From NCBI GenBank assembly GCA_018712865.1, contig DVGH01000046.1, positions 14,549 to 78,548 of the forward strand: 64,000 nt of DNA, read 5' to 3'. Numbering within the stretch: position 1 is the first letter of the stretch; each line of letters begins with the position of its first letter. The notes under the pieces are model-generated. The model was not told the origin of the DNA. It did not search any database and saw only the letters and a program-made list of their open reading frames with translations. This stretch comes from Scatavimonas merdipullorum (lineage in GTDB: Bacteria; Bacillota; Clostridia; Oscillospirales; Acutalibacteraceae). This document shows, piece by piece, positions 51,500 to 60,100 of this stretch. The translations under genes were made by a program, and so were the position numbers.

Positions 51500-52570
51500 T
51501 CACAGTAAGTTGATCAGCGCCAGCGCCAGTGCCGATTCAATAACGACGGCCGCCCTGGGAACGATACAAGGGTCATGCCTGCCGTGAACAACGAGCGTTG
51601 TGTTGGTTTTTTCGGTAAGGTCTACCGTTTTTTGTTCCTTGGAAATGGACGGAGTCGGCTTGACCGCCACACGGAACACAACGGGCATACCGTTTGTAAT
51701 ACCGCCCAAAATGCCGCCATTGTGGTTTGTAAGCGTTTGTATACGGCCGTCTTTATACGCATATGCGTCGTTGCTCTGGCTGCCGTGCATTTCTGTCATG
51801 GCAAAGCCTGTGCCAAATTCAATCCCTTTAACTGCGGGAATGCCAAATATAACAGAAGAAATCACATTTTCGGCGCCTGCAAACATGGGGCTGCCAAGCC
51901 CAGCGGGGACGCCTGTGGCAGCGCATTCTACAACCCCGCCGACGCTGTCGCAGTCCATGCGCGCCTTTTCAATATAAACGCGCATGGGCCCCTCTGCTTT
52001 TTGATCGATCAGCGGAAAGGGCATCTGGTTGAGCTGCTCTATCAACGAAGGTGCAATTTGTATACCGTCGAAGGGCCGGTCCATAATCGTACCGATGCTG
52101 TAAATGTGCGAAGCAATCTGTATGCCCTGTCGTTTTAAAAGCTGCCTGCATATGGAACCCGCAAATACCAGCGGCGCTGTCAGCCTGCCGGAAAAATGGC
52201 CGCCGCCCCGTGTGTCGTTAAAACCCTGGTAGCGGATAAAGCCCGTATAGTCGGCATGCCCGGGGCGAGGTTTATGCAGTAGGTTGCTATAGTCGGCGGA
52301 GCGCGTATTGGTATTTTCTATAATAGCGCAAAGCGGCGCGCCGGTTGTCACACCGTTTAAAACGCCGGACAAAATATGTGGGATATCTGCTTCCAGGCGG
52401 GGCGTAGACGTTTTATCCCTGCCTGGTGCACGCCGGCCCATGAAAAGCTGAATCTGTTCCATATCAAGCGGATGTCCCGCCGGTAAATTGTCGATGACTA
52501 CGCCGATCGCTTCACCGTGGCTTTCTCCGAAGATAGAGATTTTTACCTGGTCGCCCCAGCTGGAGGCCAT
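51500..52570 (-). CDS. aroC: Chorismate synthase
   Basis: Last step of the common shikimate pathway, needing reduced FMN. 356 residues. Signature 1 is G-E-S-H-G near residue 15, signature 2 G-R-R-A-P-G near 45, and R-G-G-G-H-F-S-G-R near 125 is the FMN/substrate loop. Start 52570 follows AAAGGGGTGG; GTG 52579 lies inside that site. 31-base gap to pheA. Confidence 0.96.
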   Translation of the reverse strand: MASSWGDQVKISIFGESHGEAIGVVIDNLPAGHPLDMEQIQLFMGRRAPGRDKTSTPRLEADIPHILSGVLNGVTTGAPLCAIIENTNTRSADYSNLLHKPRPGHADYTGFIRYQGFNDTRGGGHFSGRLTAPLVFAGSICRQLLKRQGIQIASHIYSIGTIMDRPFDGIQIAPSLIEQLNQMPFPLIDQKAEGPMRVYIEKARMDCDSVGGVVECAATGVPAGLGSPMFAGAENVISSVIFGIPAVKGIEFGTGFAMTEMHGSQSNDAYAYKDGRIQTLTNHNGGILGGITNGMPVVFRVAVKPTPSISKEQKTVDLTEKTNTTLVVHGRHDPCIVPRAAVVIESALALALINLL

Positions 52571-52588
52571 GTCAACCACCCCTTTATT

Positions 52589-53854
52589 TTATAGGTTTTC
52601 TGCGTTTCCGCCAAGCCTTTTATACTCCTCAAAAAATGACGGATACGATTTACGGATGCTTTCCCGGTCTGTAATAACGACCGGGCCGGATGCGTTTAAA
52701 GCGGCAATGGAAAGCGCCATGACGATCCGATGATCGTTATATCCCTGTACAGTGCCGCCGTGCAGGGAAGACACGCCCTGAACGACAAGGCCGTCGTCTG
52801 TTTCTGTTATGTCAGCCCCCAAAGCCTGTAAACCGCTGCAAATTGCTTTTAAGCGGTCGCTTTCTTTTATGCGCAGGCGCTGCGCGCCGTAAATGGTTGT
52901 TTTTCCTTTTGCAAAAGCGGCAACAACGGCTAAAATGGGGACAAGGTCTGGAATCTGGCGCGCGTCTATAGCAATTGCGTGCAGAGTGCCCCGTGTTACC
53001 GTGACCGCATTGCCCGCTTGCCGCACGTTTGCCCCAAACTGTTCAAACAAATGCAGGCAGGCGCGGTCGCCTTGAACAGAGTGAGGGTTTAGCCCTGTTA
53101 TCTTTATATTGCCGCCCAGTGCGCCCGCCGCCATAAAAAACGCGGCCTGCGACCAGTCGCCTTCACAAACATAATTCGTATTGGGAAGGTAGCGTTGCCG
53201 GCCTTTTACCATATAGCCGGTTTCTGTTTTTTCTGCCGTAACGCCAAACGCGCGCATGGTCTGCAATGTCATGTCAATATAGCCTTCTGATTCTAAAGCG
53301 GAGGTAAGGACTATTTCGCTGTCGCCGTCAAGAAGCGGCAGCGAAAGCAAAAGCCCTGTAATAAACTGGGAGCTTATGTCGCCGGGCAGGCGGTATACGC
53401 CGCTTTTGAGCTGCCCGCTGATGGTAAGCGGAAGCCCGCCCTGCGTTTTTAAGGAAACGCCCTTTTGCGGCAAGCAGTCCAGGTAAACGCCGATTGGCCG
53501 CTGCGGCAGCCTGCCCTTGCCTGTAAAATGCGCCAAAACGCCGCCTGCTGCTGCGATGGGGATTAAAAAGCGAAGCGTTGAACCGGACTCCTCACAGTCC
53601 AATAACACATCCTGCTTGGAAAAAAGGCCTGCGCCGTCTATGGTGAGCGTTTGTTTGCACAGGCAAACATCTGCGCCAAGTGCTTGTATACATTGTATGG
53701 TAGCTTCTATATCTTTAGACAGGGCGACCGGCGCGACCGTGCTTACGCCCTGTGCCATGGCTGCGCATAAAATGGCCCTGTGCACGGCACTTTTGGAGGG
53801 CGGCATAGAAACTTCCCCGTTTAAGGCGCCGGGTGCTATCTGTATATGGCTCAT
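52589..53854 (-). CDS. aroA: 3-phosphoshikimate 1-carboxyvinyltransferase (EPSP synthase)
   Basis: Joins shikimate-3-phosphate and PEP. 421 residues, two inverse alpha/beta domains. P-P-S-K-S-A-V-H-R near residue 17 holds the catalytic Lys/Ser/Arg set. G-S-T-L-R-F near 90 and R-I-K-E-S-D-R near 330 are the two signatures. The loop after G-S-T-L-R is of the bacterial class II-like type, but glyphosate response cannot be judged here. Twenty-one bases follow aroB. Confidence 0.96.
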   Translation of the reverse strand: MSHIQIAPGALNGEVSMPPSKSAVHRAILCAAMAQGVSTVAPVALSKDIEATIQCIQALGADVCLCKQTLTIDGAGLFSKQDVLLDCEESGSTLRFLIPIAAAGGVLAHFTGKGRLPQRPIGVYLDCLPQKGVSLKTQGGLPLTISGQLKSGVYRLPGDISSQFITGLLLSLPLLDGDSEIVLTSALESEGYIDMTLQTMRAFGVTAEKTETGYMVKGRQRYLPNTNYVCEGDWSQAAFFMAAGALGGNIKITGLNPHSVQGDRACLHLFEQFGANVRQAGNAVTVTRGTLHAIAIDARQIPDLVPILAVVAAFAKGKTTIYGAQRLRIKESDRLKAICSGLQALGADITETDDGLVVQGVSSLHGGTVQGYNDHRIVMALSIAALNASGPVVITDRESIRKSYPSFFEEYKRLGGNAENL

Positions 53855-53875
53855 AGGAAAAGATACCTTTCTGGT

Positions 53876-54925
53876 TTATTTACAAAAAGCATATAGATTC
53901 TCTTTTTTCATCTTTTTTGTAAAGCTTTTGCCAATTTCGTTTAAAAGGACGATGGAAATAGAGTCTCCGCTGCTTTTTTTGTCGGTCAGCGCACCGTTTA
54001 CAATCGTCTGAAGATCCGTAGGGTCGCTGACGGGCAGTTCGTATTTTTGCAGCAGCGCGCACAAACGCTTTTGCGTGCCGACCTTTGTAAGCCCCGCCCG
54101 TTCAGAGGCGCCGGTCAGCAAAGCCATGCCTACAGCGACCGCCTGACCGTGCGTGATCCCCTGGTAGCCGTATGCGCGCTCCAGAGAATGGCCCAGTGTA
54201 TGGCCAAAATTTAAGAGCATGCGTTCCCCTGCTTCCCGTTCGTCGTTTTCAACGATTTTACGTTTTATGTCTACACAGGAAAAAATAACGTCGTCCAAAA
54301 TTTTTTCAATCGGTTTGTTTTCCAGCTGCTCGAACAGCGAAAGGCTTTTAATACAGCCGTATTTGATCACCTCCGCCATGCCGTCGCAGAAGAATTTTTC
54401 AGGCAGGGTTTCAAGCACTTGTGGATCGATTAAAACAAGCGACGGCTGCCAGAAGGCGCCGACCAGGTTTTTGCCCTGCTCTATGTCGACGCCGGTTTTT
54501 CCTCCTACGGAGGAATCCACTTGGGCGAGTAAGGATGTGGGGAGCTGCACAAAACGAATGCCGCGCTGATAGGTAGCGGCTGCAAAGCCCGCCATGTCCC
54601 CCACAACGCCGCCGCCCAGCGCAACGATCAAATCGCTGCGGGAAAAATAATGCTCTGCAAGTACACGGTACATTTCCTCCACACAGGCAAGGCGTTTGGA
54701 TTGCTCGCCCGCCAGGAAAACGTGGGTGTAAACGTCAAGCCCGCTTTCTTTTAAAGAGGCTGTGACCTGCCCGCCATATAAGGGGAAGACGTTGCTGTCG
54801 GAGATAACCATGGCTTTCTGCGCACGGCCGGCGGCGTTTTTGATATAAGCACCGCAGCTGCCAAGCAGTCCGCGTGAGATAAAAATTTGATAGCTTCTGC
54901 CCGTTTGTACGGTAAGGCTTTTCAT
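53876..54925 (-). CDS. aroB: 3-dehydroquinate synthase
   Basis: NAD- and metal-dependent cyclisation of DAHP. 349 residues. G-G-G-V-V-G-D-M-A-G-F-A-A near 103-115 binds NAD, P-T-S-L-L-A-Q-V-D-S-S near 129 and the metal ligands E (near 181), H in L-N-F-G-H-T-L-G-H near 240 and H near 260 are intact. Its ATG overlaps the tyrA stop by four bases, so the two are co-translated. Confidence 0.95.
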   Translation of the reverse strand: MKSLTVQTGRSYQIFISRGLLGSCGAYIKNAAGRAQKAMVISDSNVFPLYGGQVTASLKESGLDVYTHVFLAGEQSKRLACVEEMYRVLAEHYFSRSDLIVALGGGVVGDMAGFAAATYQRGIRFVQLPTSLLAQVDSSVGGKTGVDIEQGKNLVGAFWQPSLVLIDPQVLETLPEKFFCDGMAEVIKYGCIKSLSLFEQLENKPIEKILDDVIFSCVDIKRKIVENDEREAGERMLLNFGHTLGHSLERAYGYQGITHGQAVAVGMALLTGASERAGLTKVGTQKRLCALLQKYELPVSDPTDLQTIVNGALTDKKSSGDSISIVLLNEIGKSFTKKMKKENLYAFCK

Positions 54926-55752
54926 TCGCCAAGCGCCTCCTTTACATCTTTACCCTTTTGCAGCAGCGCTGTAAGCGCAGGGCCGTCCTCTGTCTCGATG
55001 GCGTTTTTAATGGCACAGATATTGTCGATCAACAGATCCAGCTCCTGGGTAAGCGGTTGCCTGTTTTCTAAAAACAGCTCTGCCCACAGCGGTGCGTTAA
55101 TATTTGCAACCCGGGAAACATCGCGGTAGCTTCCCGCAGAAAAACCCTGGTGATTTTTGCATTGGGGGCTCATTACGTATGCGCAGGCCAGAACGTGGGG
55201 CAGCTGCGAGGTAAAGGCGATCATGCGGTCGTGTTCCTCAGGCGTTGTGATACGTATGCCGCCAAACCCGATGTTCAGCGCAAACCTGCATAATGTCGAG
55301 GTATCTTTTCTGGAAGCGGAAAGCGGTACGACAATAAAGCTGGCACCTTGAAACAGGTCTGGATCAGAGGCAGAAAAGCCGTTTTTTTCTTTTCCGGCCA
55401 TAGGGTGGCTGCCGATAAAAACAAATCCATGCTGCTTGGAAAGGGCCTGCATTTGTGGGCAGATTGCCTGTTTTATGCCGGCGGTATCTGTGACAAGGCA
55501 GCCTTTTTTAATCAGATGCCCATAGGTTTTGACATAGTCTACAGCGGCGGCGGGATACTGCCCAAGAATGAGCATATCTGCCATTTTCAGGGATTGCTCA
55601 TTGCCAATTTCATCAATTGCACCGCATTCCAAAGCCTGCTGCAGAGGCTTTGGGCTGCGGTTAATCCCAATGACCGTATGTTTTGTGTATTTTTTAATTG
55701 CCTTGCAGTAGGAACCGCCTATAATGCCCAAACCGGCCACTACAATGTTCAT
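54922..55752 (-). CDS. tyrA: Prephenate dehydrogenase
   Basis: Oxidative decarboxylation of prephenate to 4-hydroxyphenylpyruvate for tyrosine. 276 residues. The NAD-binding motif G-L-G-I-I-G-G is at residues 7-13 and the catalytic histidine in G-S-H-P-M-A-G near 120-126. The C-terminal helical dimerisation domain is present; the ACT domain found in longer forms is absent. Overlaps aroF (start) and aroB (stop) by four bases each. Confidence 0.94.
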   Translation of the reverse strand: MNIVVAGLGIIGGSYCKAIKKYTKHTVIGINRSPKPLQQALECGAIDEIGNEQSLKMADMLILGQYPAAAVDYVKTYGHLIKKGCLVTDTAGIKQAICPQMQALSKQHGFVFIGSHPMAGKEKNGFSASDPDLFQGASFIVVPLSASRKDTSTLCRFALNIGFGGIRITTPEEHDRMIAFTSQLPHVLACAYVMSPQCKNHQGFSAGSYRDVSRVANINAPLWAELFLENRQPLTQELDLLIDNICAIKNAIETEDGPALTALLQKGKDVKEALGE

Positions 55753-56795
55753 AGCTTTTTTTCCTCTTCTGCATCTGTTTTTTGCGTGGAAGACAGATAT
55801 TGCTTTAGTGCAAACACCTTTTTAGCAACTTGGTCGAACTGCCCGGGCGTAAGCGACTGCGCGCCGTCTGAAAGCGCATGCTCCGGGTCGTTGTGGACTT
55901 CTATAATCAAACCGTCCGCACCGGCGGCAACGGCGGCCATTGACAATGATTCTACCAGCCAGGATTTACCCGAGGCATGACTGGGGTCGACAATCACCGG
56001 CAGGTGCGAAAGCTTTTTCAAAATGGGAACCGCCGAAATATCCAACGTGTTGCGCGTATAGGTTTCAAAGGTGCGTATGCCGCGCTCGCAAAGAATAACC
56101 TGCTCGTTACCACCGGCCATAATATATTCCGCGCTCATTAAAAATTCTTCAATGGTGCTGCTCAGACCTCTTTTTAAAAGGATTGGCTTGTTGATTTTCC
56201 CAAGCTCCTTTAAAAGCTCAAAATTTTGCATATTACGGGCGCCCACCTGGATAATGTCTACATTTTCAAACATATCTATATGGGAAACACGCATAATTTC
56301 TGTTACGATAGGAAGGCCGGTTTCCTTTCTGGCTTCCTTTAAAAGATCCAGGCCTTCTGCCTTTAAGCCCTGGAACGCATAGGGGGAGGTCCTTGGCTTA
56401 AACGCACCGCCGCGCAGCAATGTGGCACCGGATTTTTGTACGCTTTTTGCAATGCCGCAAATTTGCTCGCTGCTTTCCACAGAGCAGGGGCCGGCCATAA
56501 TCTGCAGGCTGCCGTCGCCAATTTTTACGCCGTTTTGCAGCGTAATGACGGTGTCTTCGGGGTGAAATTTGCGGTTGGCCTTTTTATAAGGCTCCTGTAC
56601 GCGCCGCACGGTGGAGACAATGTCCTGTGCATTGATATAGTCAATATCGATGGCGGTGGTATCGCCAATCAGTCCTAAAACCGTGGAATGCACGCCCGTC
56701 CAGGTATTGACCTTGACGCCGTATGTTTCTGTAAGCTTTTCTTTAAAATTCCGCAGCTGTTCTTCACTGCAGTTTGGCTTGAGTACAATAATCAT
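55749..56795 (-). CDS. aroF: DAHP synthase, type I-beta (3-deoxy-7-phosphoheptulonate synthase)
   Basis: First step of the aromatic pathway: PEP plus erythrose-4-phosphate. 348 residues. A ferredoxin-like regulatory domain (residues 1-70) precedes the TIM barrel with G-P-C-S-V-E near 100, R-G-G-A-F-K-P-R-T-S-P-Y near 126-137 and V-D-P-S-H-A-S-G near 278-285. Start 56795 follows GGAAAGGA. It is the first structural gene after an attenuator in its leader, so aromatic amino acids control the whole operon through it. Confidence 0.96.
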   Translation of the reverse strand: MIIVLKPNCSEEQLRNFKEKLTETYGVKVNTWTGVHSTVLGLIGDTTAIDIDYINAQDIVSTVRRVQEPYKKANRKFHPEDTVITLQNGVKIGDGSLQIMAGPCSVESSEQICGIAKSVQKSGATLLRGGAFKPRTSPYAFQGLKAEGLDLLKEARKETGLPIVTEIMRVSHIDMFENVDIIQVGARNMQNFELLKELGKINKPILLKRGLSSTIEEFLMSAEYIMAGGNEQVILCERGIRTFETYTRNTLDISAVPILKKLSHLPVIVDPSHASGKSWLVESLSMAAVAAGADGLIIEVHNDPEHALSDGAQSLTPGQFDQVAKKVFALKQYLSSTQKTDAEEEKKL

Positions 56796-56839
56796 AACAA
56801 CCAATCCTTTCCTGGAAGGGGATAAATCCCAGTCCATGC

Positions 56840-56875
56840 AAAAAAAATAACGGGGCCGTTTTTAGCCCCGTAAAC
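56840..56875 (-). terminator. Attenuator terminator and antiterminator arm in the aroF leader
   Basis: On the minus strand, 56865-56871 pairs with 56850-56856 (7 bp, GC-rich) and is followed by a run of U (56840-56847): an intrinsic terminator. The same 5' arm, extended to 56865-56875, is complementary over 11 bases to 56921-56931 (two G-U), which is the antiterminator alternative. Confidence 0.8.
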
Positions 56876-56911
56876 ATACTTTTAACCAGAAAGCATTTTT
56901 ATGCAGTAGAT

Positions 56912-57007
56912 TTACTGCAGATTTACAGGGCAGCACAAATTGTCCCAACCATAAAAATAGCTGAGATAAACAAAACCTGTAAATCGTTTTGCAAGCTTGC
57001 CCGTCAT
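56912..57007 (-). CDS. aro operon leader peptide
   Basis: A 31-codon ORF with GGAGGC seven bases before ATG, ending in TAA at 56912. Codons 9, 12, 14, 17, 18, 19 and 21 encode F, F, Y, Y, F, Y and W: seven aromatic residues in thirteen codons. Codons 8-11 lie in a segment (56976-56984) that is the exact complement of 56921-56929, giving the 1:2 hairpin. A ribosome stalled by lack of Phe, Tyr or Trp would cover segment 1, free segment 2 for segment 3 and prevent the terminator. A translated regulator, not a functional protein. Confidence 0.85.
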   Translation of the reverse strand: MTGKLAKRFTGFVYLSYFYGWDNLCCPVNLQ

Positions 57008-57042
57008 GGTAGTGCCTCCAAAAATAAAATGCCGTCTGTTAC

Positions 57043-57071
57043 ATCATAATCCCTGTGCCGGTATTTGTCAA
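57043..57071 (-). promoter_or_regulatory. Promoter of the aroF operon
   Basis: On the minus strand TTGACA (complement of 57066-57071), 17-base spacer, TATGAT (complement of 57043-57048). Transcription should start near 57036, giving a leader of about 240 bases. Confidence 0.8.
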
Positions 57072-57121
57072 TACCTTTTAGCAATATGGCGCTTTAAATG
57101 ACTAAAATTTTTTAAAAATAC

Positions 57122-57949
57122 TTACTGCGCACCCTGTACGTTGCCGGAAAAGGCCGTTGGGCTCCCCTGTTGTTTTGGAAAACGGTTATGCTCCAGCAGA
57201 AACTGCAAGATAGTCCGCTCTATTTTTTCTGCATCGCCGCGGTAAAAAAAGTGGCCGGCTTCCTTAAAAACAACATATTTCCCAAAGCGGCTGTCGGTGT
57301 GTTTTTCAAATGTGCCCACACATTTTGCAGGGACAAATTCGTCCTGCATACAATGGAGCATTAAAATGGGGCATTGTACGCAGCACAGCTGCTTTCTTGT
57401 GCGGCGAATCATCCGGTACAGATCGATATAACGCGGCAGCCACAGGGGATAGGTCAATATAGAGCATTTGATAATGCTATAATTTTCAATCTTGGCCTGC
57501 ATATATGGATCGTTCGGATTTGTAATGTAAAATGCCATTTTCAGACTGGAGGTAACCCCCCGCGCGGTCATGCGCAAATGCAGGGGGGCCGCAAGCAGAA
57601 TAATGCCGTCGATTTGCTTTCTGTTATGGCAATACGCATCTACGGCAAGCAGCGCGCCCATGGAATGCCCAACCAGGAAAATATGTGCATATTGTCTGCG
57701 CAGTGTATCTATGCGGGCGTATACGTAGTTTTTCCATTTTTTGTGGCCGTTTTTTGCAAAGTCCAGGCCGTTTTTTCCATGGCCCGGAAGAAGCAGGGCC
57801 GTGGCGTTTATGCCGTTTTGTACGCACAATGCAGAGAGGCGTTTGAACTGGTTGGGGCCTTCTGTAATGCCATGGATAAATAAAACGACGGAATGGGAGC
57901 CGGGGCAGGGGCAAAAAAATTCTGCCTGCGGCTTTTTTTCGGATTTCAT
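57122..57949 (-). CDS. Alpha/beta-hydrolase (lysophospholipase/carboxylesterase-like)
   Basis: A 275-residue alpha/beta-hydrolase. The nucleophile elbow is G-H-S-M-G-A near 95-100, preceded by the oxyanion-hole strand V-V-L-F-I-H-G-I near residue 23. The acid and base fall near L-H-C-M-Q-D-E-F (about 200) and E-A-G-H-F-F-Y-R (about 235). Its ATG overlaps the aroK stop by four bases. A role in aromatic metabolism is unlikely but not excluded; it may be a bystander in the operon. No signal peptide. Confidence 0.87.
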   Translation of the reverse strand: MKSEKKPQAEFFCPCPGSHSVVLFIHGITEGPNQFKRLSALCVQNGINATALLLPGHGKNGLDFAKNGHKKWKNYVYARIDTLRRQYAHIFLVGHSMGALLAVDAYCHNRKQIDGIILLAAPLHLRMTARGVTSSLKMAFYITNPNDPYMQAKIENYSIIKCSILTYPLWLPRYIDLYRMIRRTRKQLCCVQCPILMLHCMQDEFVPAKCVGTFEKHTDSRFGKYVVFKEAGHFFYRGDAEKIERTILQFLLEHNRFPKQQGSPTAFSGNVQGAQ

Positions 57950-58458
57950 AGCCCTACGGCCTCCATAACGGCTTTTGCAGTAGTATAGGGGGATTTGGAC
58001 GCTGCAACCGTGTATTGCGCTGCGGCACGGTACAGAGGCAGGCGCTGGTTATACAGCTGTTGCATGGCCTTGTCTCTGTCCGGACGCTGCAAAAGCGGGC
58101 GTTTTGTGTCGTTGCGCAGCCTATGCCGAATGACAGGAAGCGGTACGTCCAGCAAAACGATCCGGCAGGTCTGCCGCAAAAGCTGTACATTGCGTTCATA
58201 TACAAGCGTGCCGCCTCCTGCGCTGATAATACAACCTTTTTTTTTCGCAAGCTGTTTTACGGCGGTGTGCTCCAGGTCGCGAAAATATGCTTCCCCATGC
58301 TTTGCAAAAATTTCGCTTATCGACATATGCGCATTTTGTTCTATGTAATGGTCCATATCAATAAACGGCCACCCTGTGTTTTTTGCCAGGAGCTTTCCTA
58401 TGGTTGTTTTGCCGCAGCCCATAAAACCGCACAAAACAATATTTGCATTTTGTTCCAT
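57946..58458 (-). CDS. aroK: Shikimate kinase
   Basis: Phosphorylates shikimate at O3. 170 residues. The P-loop G-F-M-G-C-G-K-T-T-I-G is at residues 11-21, D-x-D in I-D-M-D near 34, R-D-L-E near 60 and G-G-G-T near 80 for substrate binding, and a LID region with R-P-L-L near 118. AAAGGA precedes its ATG. It lies between aroE (30 bases) and the hydrolase (overlap). Confidence 0.95.
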   Translation of the reverse strand: MEQNANIVLCGFMGCGKTTIGKLLAKNTGWPFIDMDHYIEQNAHMSISEIFAKHGEAYFRDLEHTAVKQLAKKKGCIISAGGGTLVYERNVQLLRQTCRIVLLDVPLPVIRHRLRNDTKRPLLQRPDRDKAMQQLYNQRLPLYRAAAQYTVAASKSPYTTAKAVMEAVGL

Positions 58459-58487
58459 TCTATTTGCGTTCCTTTATGTTTTACCTT

Positions 58488-59330
58488 TTAAAATGTATTT
58501 TGCATGGCCTTTGCGCTTTCCAGGCACAGTTTGTCAATATCGCCGGCGTCATACTGCGCGTTGTGCCAAATCTGGTGCGAAACGGCGGCTTGCCAGACGA
58601 GCATGGACATACCGCCCAGTGCTTTTGCACCGTTTGCCCGCGCCTTTTTAAGCAATATGGTTTCCAACGGGTTGTAGACGGCGTCAAACACATGGGAGCA
58701 GTGCGCAAGCACCTGGTCGGCGACAGGGCAGGCATCCATATGCGGATACATTCCTACCGGTGTTGCATTGACCAGAAGATCTATGTCACCCTCTATGCGG
58801 TCAAGCAGGCAGGTGCTCAGATGTGCCGAGTGTATGCGGGTCATAAGCTCCCCCGCAAGGGCTGCCGCCATGTTCAGGTCGCTTGGACGTACGGCAATGG
58901 TCAAATTACAACCGGCAAGAGCGGCCTCATAGGCCATTGTACGCGCAACGCCGCCTGTTCCAAGGACGACCACCCGGCCGCTGAGGGGAATCCCTGCCGA
59001 GGACAGAGCCTTTAAGAAGCCGTCGGGGTCGGTTGTATAGCCTTGGGCAATTTCTCCGTTTGCAACGGTATTGACGCTGCCGTACAGCGCAGCCTTTTTG
59101 TCAAGTTTGTCCAGATACCGGATAATACCCTGCTTGTGCGGAATGGTAATGTTATAGCCGTCAAGCTTTCTTAAAACAGTTTGGTAGCTTTGCCCGAGCG
59201 CTTGCGGTGCGATATCCAAAATAGAATACTGTGCATCGATTCCGGAAAGTGCGAAAAGGCGCGTGTGAATAAAAGGCGACATGGTATGGCCGATTGGATG
59301 GCCAATAACGGCGTACGCTTTCTTTGACAT
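58488..59330 (-). CDS. aroE: Shikimate dehydrogenase
   Basis: NADPH-dependent reduction of 3-dehydroshikimate. 280 residues. G-H-P-I-G-H-T-M-S-P (residues 9-18) binds shikimate, the catalytic Lys is in I-P-H-K (63-66), N-T-V-A-N near 87 and D-G-F-L-K-A-L near 102 follow, and the Rossmann loop G-T-G-G-V-A-R is near 124-130. First gene of the minus-strand aro block; AAGAAGG precedes the ATG. Confidence 0.95.
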   Translation of the reverse strand: MSKKAYAVIGHPIGHTMSPFIHTRLFALSGIDAQYSILDIAPQALGQSYQTVLRKLDGYNITIPHKQGIIRYLDKLDKKAALYGSVNTVANGEIAQGYTTDPDGFLKALSSAGIPLSGRVVVLGTGGVARTMAYEAALAGCNLTIAVRPSDLNMAAALAGELMTRIHSAHLSTCLLDRIEGDIDLLVNATPVGMYPHMDACPVADQVLAHCSHVFDAVYNPLETILLKKARANGAKALGGMSMLVWQAAVSHQIWHNAQYDAGDIDKLCLESAKAMQNTF

Positions 59331-59410
59331 AATAAAACCTTCTTTCCAGGTGAAAATTTGTTTAAGTTATCAAAATACCGCATAGATTTGAAAAAATTAC
59401 AATTTTGTTA

Positions 59411-59439
59411 TTGACAAAGGCTATGTTTACTAATAATAT
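59411..59439 (+). promoter_or_regulatory. Promoter of acpP
   Basis: TTGACA at 59411-59416, 17-base spacer, TAATAT at 59434-59439, 147 bases before the acpP start codon. Confidence 0.7.
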
Positions 59440-59585
59440 GTTTTTGTACTGATGTTATGCCGATTAGATTTTTACAGGTGGAGGAAAGCATGTTTGTGTT
59501 ATTGTAGCATAAAAGGCACAAATTTGTCCACAATACAATCATCTACAGGCAGTAAGAACAAAAATATACTTTGGAGGAAAGAGTT

Positions 59586-59813
59586 ATGGTACTGGAAAAG
59601 GTAAAGGCAATCCTTGCGGAGCAGTTTGATGTGGAGGAAGATTCTATAACAGCAGAAACGACGATTCAGGAAGATCTTGGCGCGGATTCGCTTGATGTTG
59701 TAGATTTGCTTATGTCCATTGAGGATGAGTTTGAGATCGAAGTGCCTGACGAGGAAATTGAAAATATTAAAACCGTTGGCAATTTGGTCGAATATATTGA
59801 AAAAAAGGTATAA
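59586..59813 (+). CDS. acpP: Acyl carrier protein
   Basis: A 75-residue acidic four-helix carrier for fatty acid synthesis. The phosphopantetheine-bearing serine is Ser35 in G-A-D-S-L-D. GGAGG lies nine bases before ATG 59586; an in-frame TTG at 59571 overlaps that site. No fab genes are adjacent. It is the only carrier protein in the window and is 44 kb from the GH3 operon, so no link is implied. Confidence 0.97.
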   Translation: MVLEKVKAILAEQFDVEEDSITAETTIQEDLGADSLDVVDLLMSIEDEFEIEVPDEEIENIKTVGNLVEYIEKKV

Positions 59814-59838
59814 AGGCCGGAAGACATATAGTTTCTGT

Positions 59839-59870
59839 GAAAAAGAGGCGGGCAACCGCCTCTTTTGATT
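59839..59870 (+). terminator. Terminator after acpP
   Basis: GAGGCGG/CCGCCTC stem with GCAA loop, flanked by A and T runs, ending in TTTTGATTTTGTT. Confidence 0.88.
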
Positions 59871-60049
59871 TTGTTCTTATATCCTTTACAGAAGCGTTAC
59901 ATAAGGAAAATAGTTTCTTCATAATTTGCCTTTATACTTTATTTACAGAATCAATCTGACGAAAAGCCGTATCTGTACACAGTGCGGCGCAACGCTTTGA
60001 GTAATCGAGCTGTCGCATTTCAAAACGGCGGTTTGTTGATATATGAAAA

Positions 60050-60100
60050 AAAGGAAAAGGCGGGAAGAACACCAAAGTGAACTTCCCGCCGGCTTTTTTA
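60050..60100. terminator. Bidirectional terminator before the nadB-nadC end
   Basis: GGCGGGAAG/CTTCCCGCC stem (60059-60089). On the minus strand a long T-run follows; on the plus strand GGCTTTTTT. It ends the nadBC transcript. Between 59870 and 60050 I see no gene. Confidence 0.85.
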
